From Solea solea (lineage: Eukaryota; Chordata; Actinopteri; Pleuronectiformes; Soleidae): DNA of 64,000 bases. The stretch covers positions 21,705,888 through 21,769,887 of the forward strand of contig NC_081139.1 in the NCBI RefSeq assembly GCF_958295425.1, written 5' to 3'. Made by a program: the position numbers and the translations under genes. Shown piece after piece: positions 11,214 through 21,623 of this stretch. Each line of letters opens with the position of its first letter. The first letter of the stretch is position 1. The notes beneath the pieces are model-generated. The model was given only the letters and a program-made list of their open reading frames with translations, was not told the origin of the DNA and did no database searches.

Positions 11214-14200
11214 TCAGTCGCGCCCCTGTCCTGTGATCTGTAGCAGGAAGCTAAACAGGTAAATAATGTCCAGGTAGATGCTGAGCGTGGCAAAGATGTA
11301 TTCCTCTGGACTTATGGCGTAGCGCTTGTTCCCCAACAGCATCTGAGTGTCAAACGCCAGGAACTGGAGCAGCAAGAGGCAAAAGAAAGACATGAAGTCA
11401 ATGAGGAAACATCTATCATTTCTTTTTTAATAATGTCGAAGCATCTGCTCCTCACCAGTGTGAAGACGATGGCTCCTATCACGGCGTAAACAGCGTGTAA
11501 CCAGGGAACCTGTGTCAGAGCAGAGTTATACAGACCAGAGTTAAGAGGGATAGAGACGTGTTGCTAATTTAGGCGAGACAGTCAAGTGCTTTGCAGAACA
11601 CGTTGTGAAGTTAAGCCCCTGACGCACACCCAAATACAGCCACGGCACCTGAGGTATTAACCTGCCAATGCTGTTTAATAATCACAGCTATTTTAGACCA
11701 CGTCGTCTTCTCACTCTGGATGAAGGGAACACACTGTTACCACACTAGTGTCTCCCTGTGTGTGTGTGTGTGTGAAGCCTTTGTAACAGTTACCATTCCA
11801 GATATCTGTGATGCCATTTTAACTCCATAATTCACTTTTTACATAACTTGCCATTAATGTGTATGGGGTTTGTCATTATAGATATATATTTATAATTTCG
11901 TCACAATTGAAGTTCAAGATATCTACAACCTCATTCCGACTATCTGAAATTTAATTCAGGATATCTAAAAAGGACAATGTAGATATCTTCAATTGAGGAT
12001 CTTTAAAGATATATTAAACTTGAGTTATGACTAGTCATAATAATGCTGTCGATATTGGAAACTAGAATTTAGTTTTTATTGAGTGTTGACTTTTTTTTTT
12101 TTTAAAAGAGTTACTTTTAATTAGTTTTTTTGTGTTTGTTTCAGTGAACAAAAATTGCTCTTTCAATTTTTAGTTTTCCTTATTTTGTTAGTTTTTGGTT
12201 AACTATAATAACCTTGGTGTGTGTGTGTGTGTGTGTGTGTGTTGCAGGTGTGTATCCTTGATTGAATGACGTGTGTGAGCGTCTCAGTGGAGCCTTGGAG
12301 CTGATTGGTCCAGCACAGGTGGCTCCAGTATAAAAGGCTGTGAGAGGTTCATGGTCTTCCCTTGAACCTCTCACAGTCAGTGGACGTTCTGTGCTTGTGT
12401 TTAATAATCCTTTCATATGGTTTTGTTTTATGTGTTGCTGGCGGTTTATTGGGATTTGGGAAGAAGGGAAGAGTCGCCTCACTCTTGTCGCCTCACTCAG
12501 GTTTTCACCTAGGCCTGGTCTTAACACTAAATTATTATTAATCACAATTTTTTTTATCAGAGTAGATCAAAAGAAACATAAAGAAATAAATAAATTAAAC
12601 CTCTACTAAACATTAGGCGACTGTTTCAAAGTAAAATACACATCAATTGGAATATAGGCTACAGCAAATAAATGTACTATTATAAATGTGTTACCTGTAA
12701 TCTACCTGTATGCAGCCATTTTTTTAATATTTTACTCTACAACGGTGTTGTAAGCCACAAAACACAAAGCATGCTGTGAACTGCTGTGATCATTTATTTG
12801 CAATTAAAAGATTTGTCAAGAAGTCAAGAAAATAAATTTGGAACTGAATAAATGTTAGTCAAAAATCAGGAACTGAAGACACTTAGAAACAGTTATTTGT
12901 GATGTCCTATTCTCCTTTTAAGGAAAAAAAGGACGTTACTATAATAACCTGTATCTCACATAATAACGTCTATGTTTAAAATACTTTTCCAAAGCTGAAA
13001 CAGAGGGGGCTGAGAATAGAACCATGAAATATGGTGAACTTACATAACCAAAGGGGACGACAATGGACATGGTGATGGCACAGAGAAGCATGACCATGCA
13101 CAGAGAAAACAGGACGCCCTGACAGGACGTCACATCGATCTGCAACAGTGCAGGAGAAAAAGATTAAACATCGTTTAATGAGTCGTTCATTATGATTATT
13201 AATAAGCAGCTTCTCTCACCTTGCTCTGAAAACTGAAGACAGTGACACAAAGACACACCAGAGCTGTGATTCCCACACACAGCAGCACAGACTGAGTGTT
13301 GTAAAAGCTGCAGGGAAAGCAAACGCGTGTGTTAATGAACGTGGAGCTCTTTCTCTGCACACAAACAGTAAACACGCTCTAATACATTTTTTTTACCTTG
13401 ACACAAATCCCATCATGATGGAAATGCTTAAAGTCTAAGAAGGAGAGAGGAAATCCATAATTAGTTTTGATAATTGGCGTTTTATAAACTTTATTTTATA
13501 TTTTATATGTGAAATACTCACAAAAAGAACTAAGAGAATGATGTTCCATGGAAACTGCCTCCTGATCAGGTAAGATTAAAAAGAATCCAGATTAAGTGAC
13601 ATCATTCTGTATGTGCTGCTATCAATATTTGTGTGGTTATTGATTTAAGGGCTGATTAATCTGTCGATCATTCTCTCGATTATTAACATTATCATTTGGT
13701 TTATGTGACTTTCTCAAATCTGGAAATGATGTTCTTAAATGTCTTGTTTTGTCCACACTGTCCAACACTGATTCAGTTTGAATGATTTCTTTGTTAAATG
13801 GAGCAAAGAAACCAGAACATTTTCACATTTAAGAAGCTGAAAAATCGGAAAATTCTTTACAAAAACACTCAACCCGATTAATCGTTAATCGAAATAGTTC
13901 ACGATTCATTTGGTAATCGATTGATAATCCATTGTTTCAGCCCTTACTGATATTCCAGAGAAAACGTTACCTCAGCTCTCCACAGCAGGACAGTGCAATG
14001 TAGGTGGCAAAGAACATCATACTAAAAAGGGGGGAAAGATAATAGAAAACTTAAGAAACAATGCAAATGCAAAGGAATAGAAGGTGTAATGTATCATGTC
14101 ATTGAAGTTATTATATCACAGGCACTTACTAAGAGGCCATGTACAAGCCGGGATGAGTCTGAATGAAAAACCTGATAGGAGCGCTGCACACACAGACATT

Positions 14201-15790
14201 CAACTCATTAATACTCTGATAAATAAAAAAATTAATAAATAAAGGAACAATGTGAACGATCATTCAAAGAAACAACGTATTTACCAAAATGTAAAGAGAC
14301 CAATGATCGCCATGGTAACCAGAAGCTGAACCATGAGGATGGCGTAGACCTGCAGGAGGAGAGGGTTTTATATCAGAGATTTTATATCAGAGAAGTGGAG
14401 TTTATATTATTATTATTATTATGATGATGATGATAATAATGAGTGTTTTTCTGTGTCTGTGTCATCAGTACCTTCCTGATGAAGGTTTGCCTGATGTACT
14501 TATCGTCCCAGGCAAACTGAGCCTCCATCTCCTCGTAGCCTGAAGAAAAAGAAGCAATTCTTCATTGTTAATTCTTAATTTTGTTTTGTAGAAATTGTGT
14601 TTTTTTTATTGCAGAAGTATTCAGACAAATGAATGTCAGCATAAGCCTGACAGCTTTCTTTGTAAAGGTACATTTAAAGGTCCAGTGTGTAACATTCAGT
14701 GGATCTATTGGTTAAAAATGTGATATACTACCTATATGAAGGTTTATTATAATAGCCTCTAATAGCCTTAGAATAAGACCTTTATTAAATGTACTTTAGG
14801 GCAAGAGGCCGGCTTTACTGTTTCATATACAGTGCACATGTGTGAAAGTGTAACTACTTCCTGTCATTGATAATGTATCACAACAGAAAACGTGTACAAA
14901 AATACAAATACAATGGAAAAATACTATAAAATTGTGAATTATACTTTTAAAATAATTTATTACCAAGGTTTTACAGAAAACCCTGATTTGTTCTGCATGT
15001 TTAAAACTGCGACAACTTCCTGTAATCAATGATTGTGACAGGAAGTAGTCACACTTCGCACATGTGCAGAACAAACCGAGTTTCCGGTAAATCAGGTAAC
15101 ATTTCTACAGGAGCCCAAACTAGGACAAACTAGTCAGAATGTGAGTTTTCATGTTTTCAAAGAGAAGCTTCTGACGCAAACCAAGACTCACAAAATCCTT
15201 TCTGGTATGTGAAGGCCACCGTAGTTCACTGACACAGCCTTCTGTTTGTTACCGGTCTGCAGTCTCTAACTGTTACACACTGGACCTTTAATAACTTCAA
15301 TAATAATCAAATGATTCCTTTTTTAAATAATGATAAGTGATAATGTTATTCTTACCTGCTGTTGCCTCCTGATAGGTGGGAGGCTCATTGTCGTCAGTCA
15401 CCTGCTGGGAAAGGATTATAGTGGTTGACTTATCATATACATATATACATAATTCACATATAGAAGTTGAAGCAGCTCAGTAACAGATTCGTCTATGTAA
15501 CATCCTTCATGTTTCATGTGTTCAAAGGATTAAGAGGGAAGAATGTGATGGATGTCCATCTTTGTTGATCCACCACAGATGTCAACTGTGTTACATCACA
15601 GAGAAGTTCTATGTCAGTTATTTTGACTCACAATAATTCCATTTTTGAACTTGACGAGGAAAGTCCAGATTAAAGTTCCTATCCATGATCAATCAAATGA
15701 CAAACAACAACAACAACAACAACAACACATGTCAATAATCTAAAGAAATCACACAGAAAAAAATCAAAAACCTACCTTTCCCTTTTTCAT
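11214..15790 (-). CDS. Lifeguard/TMBIM-family protein (FAIM2-like), 12 coding exons, 255 aa
   Basis: Coding exons on the - strand, in gene order: 15776-15790, 15356-15404, 14472-14539, 14285-14349, 14130-14183, 13971-14021, 13522-13561, 13397-13434, 13220-13307, 13044-13139, 11456-11509, 11214-11363. They sum to 768 nt with consistent phases and GT-AG borders. The protein has a short Pro/Tyr N-terminus (PPTYQEATAGYEE), then AWDDKYIRQTFIRKVY, seven hydrophobic segments, and the family signatures TSCQGVLF, YVPWLHAVYA, LFLAFDTQMLLGN and SPEEYIFATLSIYLDIIYLF. These match the Bax-inhibitor-1/lifeguard family, multi-pass membrane proteins of ER/Golgi/plasma membrane linked to calcium handling and protection from Fas-type death. 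The closest remembered relative is FAIM2 (LFG2), but the roughly 50-residue spacer between the PPSYEEAT-like motif and the WDD motif in mammalian FAIM2 is absent. The start MKKGK is the first ATG in the 15 nt coding exon. The exact orthologue within the family is uncertain; the family call is very secure. Confidence 0.9.
11510..13043. other. Largest intron of the lifeguard gene
   Basis: Apart from the promoter-like hairpin segment near 12.3 kb, this intron holds a (GT)n microsatellite at about 12216-12242, an A/T-rich part at 11.8-12.2 kb, and sequence at 12.5-12.9 kb without recognisable coding potential. Confidence 0.7.
12300..12380 (+). other. CCAAT/TATA-like segment followed by a perfect 14-bp hairpin, inside a lifeguard-gene intron
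   Basis: In the intron between the last-but-two and last-but-one coding exons, ATTGG (12304-12308) is followed by TATAAAAGG (12329-12337). Immediately after comes CTGTGAGAGGTTCA (12338-12351), an 11-nt loop, and its exact reverse complement (12363-12376). The arrangement resembles a small promoter with a structured leader, on the strand opposite to the host gene. It may equally belong to a dispersed repeat. Confidence 0.55.
13640..13950. repeat. Dispersed repeat B, copy 2, in a lifeguard intron
   Basis: It begins AGGGCTGATTAATCTGTCG and ends TTGTTTCAGCCCTTACTG, with near-inverted AGGGCTG/CAGCCCT ends. The interior matches the copies at 9.4 and 61.4 kb. Confidence 0.75.
14675..15296. mobile_element. 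MITE family C (AAAGGTCCAGTGTGTAACATT), longest copy
   Basis: The inverted ends are AAAGGTCCAGTGTGTAAC (left) and GTTACACACTGGACCTTTAA (right), about 620 bp apart, inside a lifeguard intron. No transposase. The interior shows ACAGGAAGT-like repeats and an internal (inverted) TGACAGGAAGTAGT pair. Confidence 0.85.
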
Positions 15791-15894
15791 GATTATCCCC
15801 TTTTTGCGCCTTTAACTTCCTGTGTCTGTCGTCCAACAGCGTGTCTGTGAGTGTTGTTGTTGTTGCAGTGAGTTTGTCTCCAGTGTGCGGATTA

Positions 15895-15925
15895 CGCCGG
15901 AGCTTTATAGGCCTCCATGTGGTTA
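15895..15925 (-). promoter_or_regulatory. Candidate TATA box of the lifeguard-family gene
   Basis: On the - strand, CTATAAAGC (TATA core 15904-15909) lies about 115 bases upstream of the MKKGK start codon, in a moderately GC-rich stretch. The distance leaves room for a short leader. There is no transcript evidence; the call rests on motif and position only. Confidence 0.4.
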
Positions 15926-16871
15926 ATCTCTCTCTAACCCTGATCCCTCGCCACCCCCGGTCTCATCCGAATGGTCGTTCCAGAAATGTCCAGGTAGTTT
16001 CCAAACATTGACACAAAGCCAGACTGAACCACTGCTGCGAAAATAGGGGGATCTCTAATCTGACGTGTCGCCTGTACAAACCTTGTAAACAGTGTCCCAT
16101 AGTAAATGATCACGTGTGTTTGAATTACTGGAAGATTCAAACAACTCGACCTGCTATAAATCAAATGACAGATTATAGATTACAGATTACAGGTGGTCCA
16201 CTAGTTATGCCCACTTTGAATGACACAACAGGTCTCATAAACCGGTGATGTCATCCTTTTGTGTGAGAGACTGATTAAGTAAGTAGTCACTCCAGTCTAA
16301 TGAGATGAAGAACATTCCCTTTACAAACAGTAATAATGAGATTCACCCACTTTAAGATATGCGATTGTATAACTTGACTTTTTACTTAATCCTAATCCTC
16401 GTTTTAGTGAGGCAGCGTCCACTGTTTTCTAATGATTTTTTTCTGTATATTTACTGATATTGAAGACCTAAATAGCTTAATTTGTGTCGACCATAACACA
16501 ATAAATTCAGATTAGACGTGGGTATGACTTTAACAGGGGATTTTATAGTTTTCAAAATGTAATATGAACAACGAAATATCGATTGGATTGAAGTGGAGGT
16601 TGAAATTTTATGTCTGAAATTGCAAGTTTGAGCAATAGTCGCCACTTGCTTTATTTTGTTCATTAGAAAAGCCTCAGAATCGTGCTTCAGATCAAAGTTT
16701 TTGATCACAAAAGAACATAACTACTTATAATTGACACCATGTTTTCTATAAACCTAACTTGACTCAAGTTTCAGGTTTGAATCACAACAGTAAATCTTAT
16801 AAAAAACGATGCCAAATATTGTATCGGCTCATCCCTCGGGATAACACAAGGGCAAGAAGTAAAATTGGAAA

Positions 16872-17137
16872 CTGTCCAGCCAGCGTGTCCATGTGGGCCC
16901 CATAAAGTTTTTATTTGGGCTGATAATATGGGTCCCAAGTTGGTTTCCATGGTGGCCCCACATGTTTGCTTCCTATGTGGGGCCATGTTACTGAAACCAT
17001 ATGGGACCTGCACGTCATTGCCCACTTAGTACCCAGGTAGTCTGGAAAGTTTCCTAAGGACAAACCCGCTTGGGACCCATATTATCAGCTGAAATATGAA
17101 CCACATGGACACATGGTGGCTGGATACAAAGTAGAAC
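16872..17137. mobile_element. Foldback / MITE-like inverted repeat
   Basis: The left arm (16872-16939) and the right arm (17069-17137) are inverted copies. Within them, 16919-16939 and 17069-17089 are exact 21-base reverse complements. A second, inner stem (TGGCCCCACAT and ATGTGGGGCCA) sits in the loop near 16.95-16.99 kb. It codes for nothing and would form a long hairpin. Confidence 0.8.
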
Positions 17138-18429
17138 AGGAGGCAAAAGAAGGAAAATCCAACTCAAATAATCCAATGCTCTATTGTATAAATAACTGAA
17201 ATGCCACTCGATGTCATTCACTATCAGCCACGATGTCATCAGAGTGATTGGTTGACAATGAATATAAATAGTCTGCTATGGTTCTATTTTTCAACAATAA
17301 CTTGTCTCCTTTACAGCAAGTGATATTAATCTATATTATAGGAAATAAAAGAGAGAGATAAGCGGAAATGTACTGGAACAATGTCTCATGCGTTCATACT
17401 ATGCTGATATTTTTGAAGTATTCTTAGTTATATGTAAACTGTTATTTGGATAGACATATAATTGATTCACTAATGTAGACTGTTGAGAAAAATAGTAATG
17501 GTATTTAAAATGTGAAGATACATAAATGAAGGGAAAACAATCCTTGAAACTTGCATTCAAAAATTTTATTTTGCAAAATCCTTTGTGTGGCCACTAGATG
17601 GCACCAGAAGACAAGACAATATGATATTGGGAGAAAACGTGTGTCAGTCAGAAAACAAAAAAACCCACCATGTGCTTCCTTTGAGATTTGCTTCTTTGAA
17701 CTGTTCTGAAGGAGAATATATGACAAAGAAAAGATTGAGAGCTCAGACATTATCTCTCCTCCTTTAACCTTTATGTAAAATGTCACCAAGGAACTTCACG
17801 GTGTGGGAAACAAACAAAATGTTTCAGACATGAATGTGACACACGTCGTTGTTGTTGTTGTTATTCAGATCATATCAGTGTGTTCTGTTTTTGAAAACTG
17901 GGAAGTGGGTGTGTGTGTGGTCTGTTTGAAGTCAAGAGGAAACAGGTTATATCAGTAACGTATTTGTTTTATTAGAACCCAAACAAAGCGCAGTGACAGT
18001 GCAGATGCAGGTTTGTTTGTGTTATGGCACGAAGGAATCTCCACAAGGTCTGTTCAGGAGTCTCACTGTGGTTCTGGATCTGATGAAACCTTGTTCAGTC
18101 TGGACAGGCGGTCCCTCTGGTGACCGCCTGTCCAGACTGAACTGAAAGCTGAGATTTCAGAGAGGAAATCAAAGTTATGTTTGTACAATATGGACAGCAG
18201 TGACCTGAAGACTTCAAAATGGTTGCTGCAATCTCAGATGTCCATGTAGTGTAGATGCAGAATGAAAGTGTGAGTGAATGTGTGTGAATCAGTGAAAACT
18301 GTAGTATAAAGCAGCTTTGAGTGTTTATCATGAATAGGAAACGGTTATTTATATATAAATACAGACCATTAGAATTATATTACTTCCAACACTACATTTG
18401 TTCCTGCTGTTACTGACCCGTCCAGTAGA

Positions 18430-18720
18430 TGGCATGTCCTCAACATTCATCCATTCATTTGTCTCCTGCTTATTTTCTCCACGTGACGTTTGCTGGAGCC
18501 GATCCCAGCTGACGCAGGGTGACCCGTGGGCCACTTCCTGGACAGATTGTCAGTCCATCACAGGGACAAACAATGACTCACTCTCACAGCCACACCTACT
18601 GTGTCCAGTTAACCCAGGCAGAACATGCAAGCTCCATTCAGAAAGGATCACAAACCCGGGTCTTTTTTTTGCTGCAAGGCAACAGCACCAGCCACTATTC
18701 CACCATGTGGCCCCCCATGA
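18430..18720 (+). repeat. Dispersed fish repeat A, copy 2
   Basis: It shares GATCCCAGCTGACGCAGG, CCATCACAGGGACAAAC and GCAAGCTCCATTCAGAAAGG with the copies at 60 bp and 39.3 kb, and ends in the AACCCGGGTC motif and GGCAACAGCACCAGCCACT. Confidence 0.7.
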
Positions 18721-19541
18721 TGGTGCATTGATTTGACTGAGACACTGGTGGTGTCGCAGCACTATTTGAGACTGAGCTCTACCTTCCAGACTTTTTTAAT
18801 TGGCTATAGCAATGAAAATGAAGCTTTGCTGTGTTCATTTAAAGAAACAAATGTGGTTGACGCTCATATTTTATATCTCGTTCTTGTTTGTTCTTGGTGT
18901 TTTCTGGCAATTGGCATCTGTAATGTAATGTTAGGGCCTTCTTCTCTTGCTGCCTCCATCCGGAATCAGATCTTAGAATGTTGTATATTTTTTTTAAAAA
19001 GATTAGAAACATAAAGGTAAATTTGTGTTGCTCATCTTTCATCATCTTTGGCTTTTGTGTCTTAGCTTTCAATCTAAGCTCACCAGACCAGAGGCTTCTG
19101 AAGGCTGCAGTTGCTGTTTACGAACAAATGTTCCCAAATATTTATACTTGAACGTTTTCTCCGAGGCCTTCCCACTCGACTGTGGTGATTGTGGTGATAG
19201 CAGAGGGAGGGACCCTCACGATTCACCCCCAGAGTTTCCAAGCACATTAACCCACTGACCAAGTGTCTTGTTTAAAGTCATGTTTGCACACGTCACGGAA
19301 CCAAATGCGTTTGAATTTCATGACCTTCCTCCTCCCCAACTCCCACCCCCCCCGGCACGTGCTCCTCATCTCTGCTCCACAAAGACACCGTGACCATCAC
19401 CTCATTCTCAACACAAGTGCGCCACCACTCTGTAAAATGACATTCGTTTGTTACCAAAACACACAAATATGATTAGTCTGGCTCATAACAAAGCCTCTCT
19501 AATGGCTCTCACACCTGGAGCACGACTGGCTGACTGCGCCT

Positions 19542-19554
19542 GTTGCTAGGCGAC
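19542..19554 (+). promoter_or_regulatory. RFX-type X-box motif
   Basis: GTTGCTAGGCGAC has the imperfect-palindrome form of RFX sites (GTTRCY, short spacer, GGYNAC). It lies in a small GC-rich patch. It is not tied to any recognised gene start. Confidence 0.3.
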
Positions 19555-19699
19555 GGCCCCCGTAGCGTGCGGCGCCGATCGTCATGAGGGAGAAAAGGAG
19601 AAGAGATGAGGACAAGGAGAGATGCTATAGAACATTATTTAATAATGGTACTCTATGGTGTGACCATAAAACATTTACAAAATATTCACAGGGTAATGC

Positions 19700-20708
19700 A
19701 GTCAGTCAACAATACATTTATTTTAATTTTATTTATATTTTTATTTATATTCATATATATATATATATATTTAGATTTTTTTTTTAAAAAAAAGTTTATA
19801 CTCGGAACACATGGTTCATGGTTCAAATGCTGCTTCCTCTGCAGTCTATACAGCCATCTATGATGCGACGTCGTACAATAATTTCAATACTAGCTTCATT
19901 TACATATTCCAGGATCTGCACACTAGCATGGGTATGAACCGGGAGCGAAAAAGGTTATGTACAAAAATTTACAAGCGAACACTTTTATACACACACACGT
20001 TAACCCATCAGACACGGTCTGAAATGACCGGAAACTTCTCCCGATTACTGCAACACACACCAATCATTTCCGGAAGAAGAAAATAAAAAAAGAAAAAGTC
20101 TTATTTCTCATTCACAGATGAGATGATTTCCATAAAGATTTCCCTCACTGGGAACATGCGGTCAAAATAGCTTAGGGTGGTTCCAACGAGGCAAACGCAA
20201 CGTGTTCTCCCAAATGTGACGGGTATTTCTATTGCTATATCATCATAGAGTAATGTAAGAGCATGAATGTACAGTATGAAAGGACTGATGAATGAGTGTT
20301 TGTGTCCACGTCTCTTCCAGGGAAAGAGGAGCCTGTGTGTTTCCTTCTTGGATAAGAGGGAGGAACAGAGAAGCCCTCTTTCACTTTGGTCTTCAGAAGA
20401 TAAACTGCAGGAGTGAAAGCTAAGTGACTCGGAGGTTTGACGTTGACCCGTGGAACCCAAGGAAGAACACCGGCTATGTTTATTTCTTTTTATTTTAGTT
20501 TTTTTTTTAGCTATCCTGGAAGCAACTGGAGAGAAGGTGAGTTTCAAGTTCAGGAGCTTCTGCTTCCTGCTGGTCGCCGTTCTTCACAGAGTACACAGCA
20601 GGTGGGCACGGAACGGCTCCCACATCTTGTCCATCACGCAGAGGCCAGAGTTCTGTATGTGATCGGCCTGGTTTCCCCAAAGCAGACACCTCAGTCCGCC
20701 GTCTGACC
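19700..20708 (-). other. nr1d4: Probable 3' UTR of nr1d4
   Basis: About 1 kb of non-coding sequence follows the stop codon. An A/T-rich block near 19710-19740 contains several AATAAA-like signals on the - strand (TTTATT on +), followed by a short (TA)n run at about 19756-19770. A 3' UTR near 1 kb is typical of NR1D genes. The exact poly(A) site is not determinable by eye. Confidence 0.4.
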
Positions 20709-21484
20709 TCAGGGATCGATGCGGAAAGCTAGAAGCTTGTCAGAGTGCTGGTTGTTCAGGGTGCGCAGGTCTGGCAGACGGAGCAGCAACTTTGGGAAGA
20801 GGGTGCTGTCGTCGGGGCGGCGACTGGTGATGAGAGACCGCAGAGCTTTGATCAGATTCTCCTGCAGCAGCTCCACCGCTCCCACGTCCACAACACCGGA
20901 GCGATCTGTGAAAAAGTGAGGAAGACGCTTGGTCAGAGGAGATCTGTCTATGTGTGTGTGTGTGTGTTCGTTTGCCGACAAGTGGAACGAGTCTTACCGG
21001 CTGACACGAGCACGACGGCCATGAAGAGAGCCATCTCATCCGGCTCCAGACCCAAAGATCCCAGCTTCTCGCTGAAATCAAACATGGCGTCCAGTAAAGA
21101 GCCCATGCCGAGAGCCCTCAGCGACGCCAGCGAGTACGTCTGCCCGTTCAGGAAGGTCACCGTCCTCTCCTTGGCGTCAAACAATGAGCAAAACCTCACC
21201 ATCAGAACCTGTGAAAAGAATTTGGCATTAGAAACACATCTAAACTCAGACGGTGAACAGAGGAAGTCAAAGTCAAACTTTGGATCAAGTGGATTTACCT
21301 GAAAAGTGCCGGATTTGAGCAGCATGACCTGATCATGCTGGCTGAGGGTCTGGAAGCCTGGGATGCTCTTTGCAAACTCCACCACTTCTTTAACAGCAGG
21401 AGTGAAGCACTGGGAGAAAGACTCCCACACCTCCTGACTGGAGCGGCTGGCTGGAGCCACAGGACAGGAGTTGAGTGGACATGC
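20709..21484 (-). other. nr1d4: nr1d4 exons 6-8: ligand-binding domain with both haem ligands
   Basis: The domain opens with ACPLNSC (Cys389, matching the haem-binding Cys of human NR1D1 in ACPMNMY) and continues through [53 protein letters not shown] and MFDFSEKL. It finishes with [18 protein letters not shown], where His573 matches the distal haem ligand. The chain stops nine residues later ([11 protein letters not shown] follows the His), so the activation helix is absent, as in all Rev-erbs. Residue numbers are from my conceptual splice. Confidence 0.88.
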
Positions 21485-21580
21485 CTGCAGGACACAGGGA
21501 GACAAATCAAGATGTGTTAGGGACATTTTATTGATGCAACTTTCATAGATATATACATATACACACATATATACACATAT

Positions 21581-21623
<43 letters not shown>

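Larger units (their letters stand above)
15910..19700. other. Intergenic region between lifeguard gene and nr1d4
   Basis: No gene is supported. It contains a foldback element at 16.87-17.14 kb, a (GTT)n run at 17.85 kb, the inverted pair GGACAGGCGGTC/GACCGCCTGTCC at 18.1 kb, repeat A at 18.43-18.72 kb, and an RFX-type X-box in a GC-rich patch at 19.54 kb. Short open frames here have no recognisable homology. Confidence 0.7.

Noticed and set aside
19584..19863. Open frames beginning MREKRRRDEDKERC
   Set aside because: They end in an A/T run, lie in the probable nr1d4 3' UTR and show no homology I can recognise.
20745..21302. 185-codon open frame on + across the nr1d4 ligand domain
   Set aside because: It is antisense to confirmed nr1d4 exons 6-8 and has no recognisable domain.
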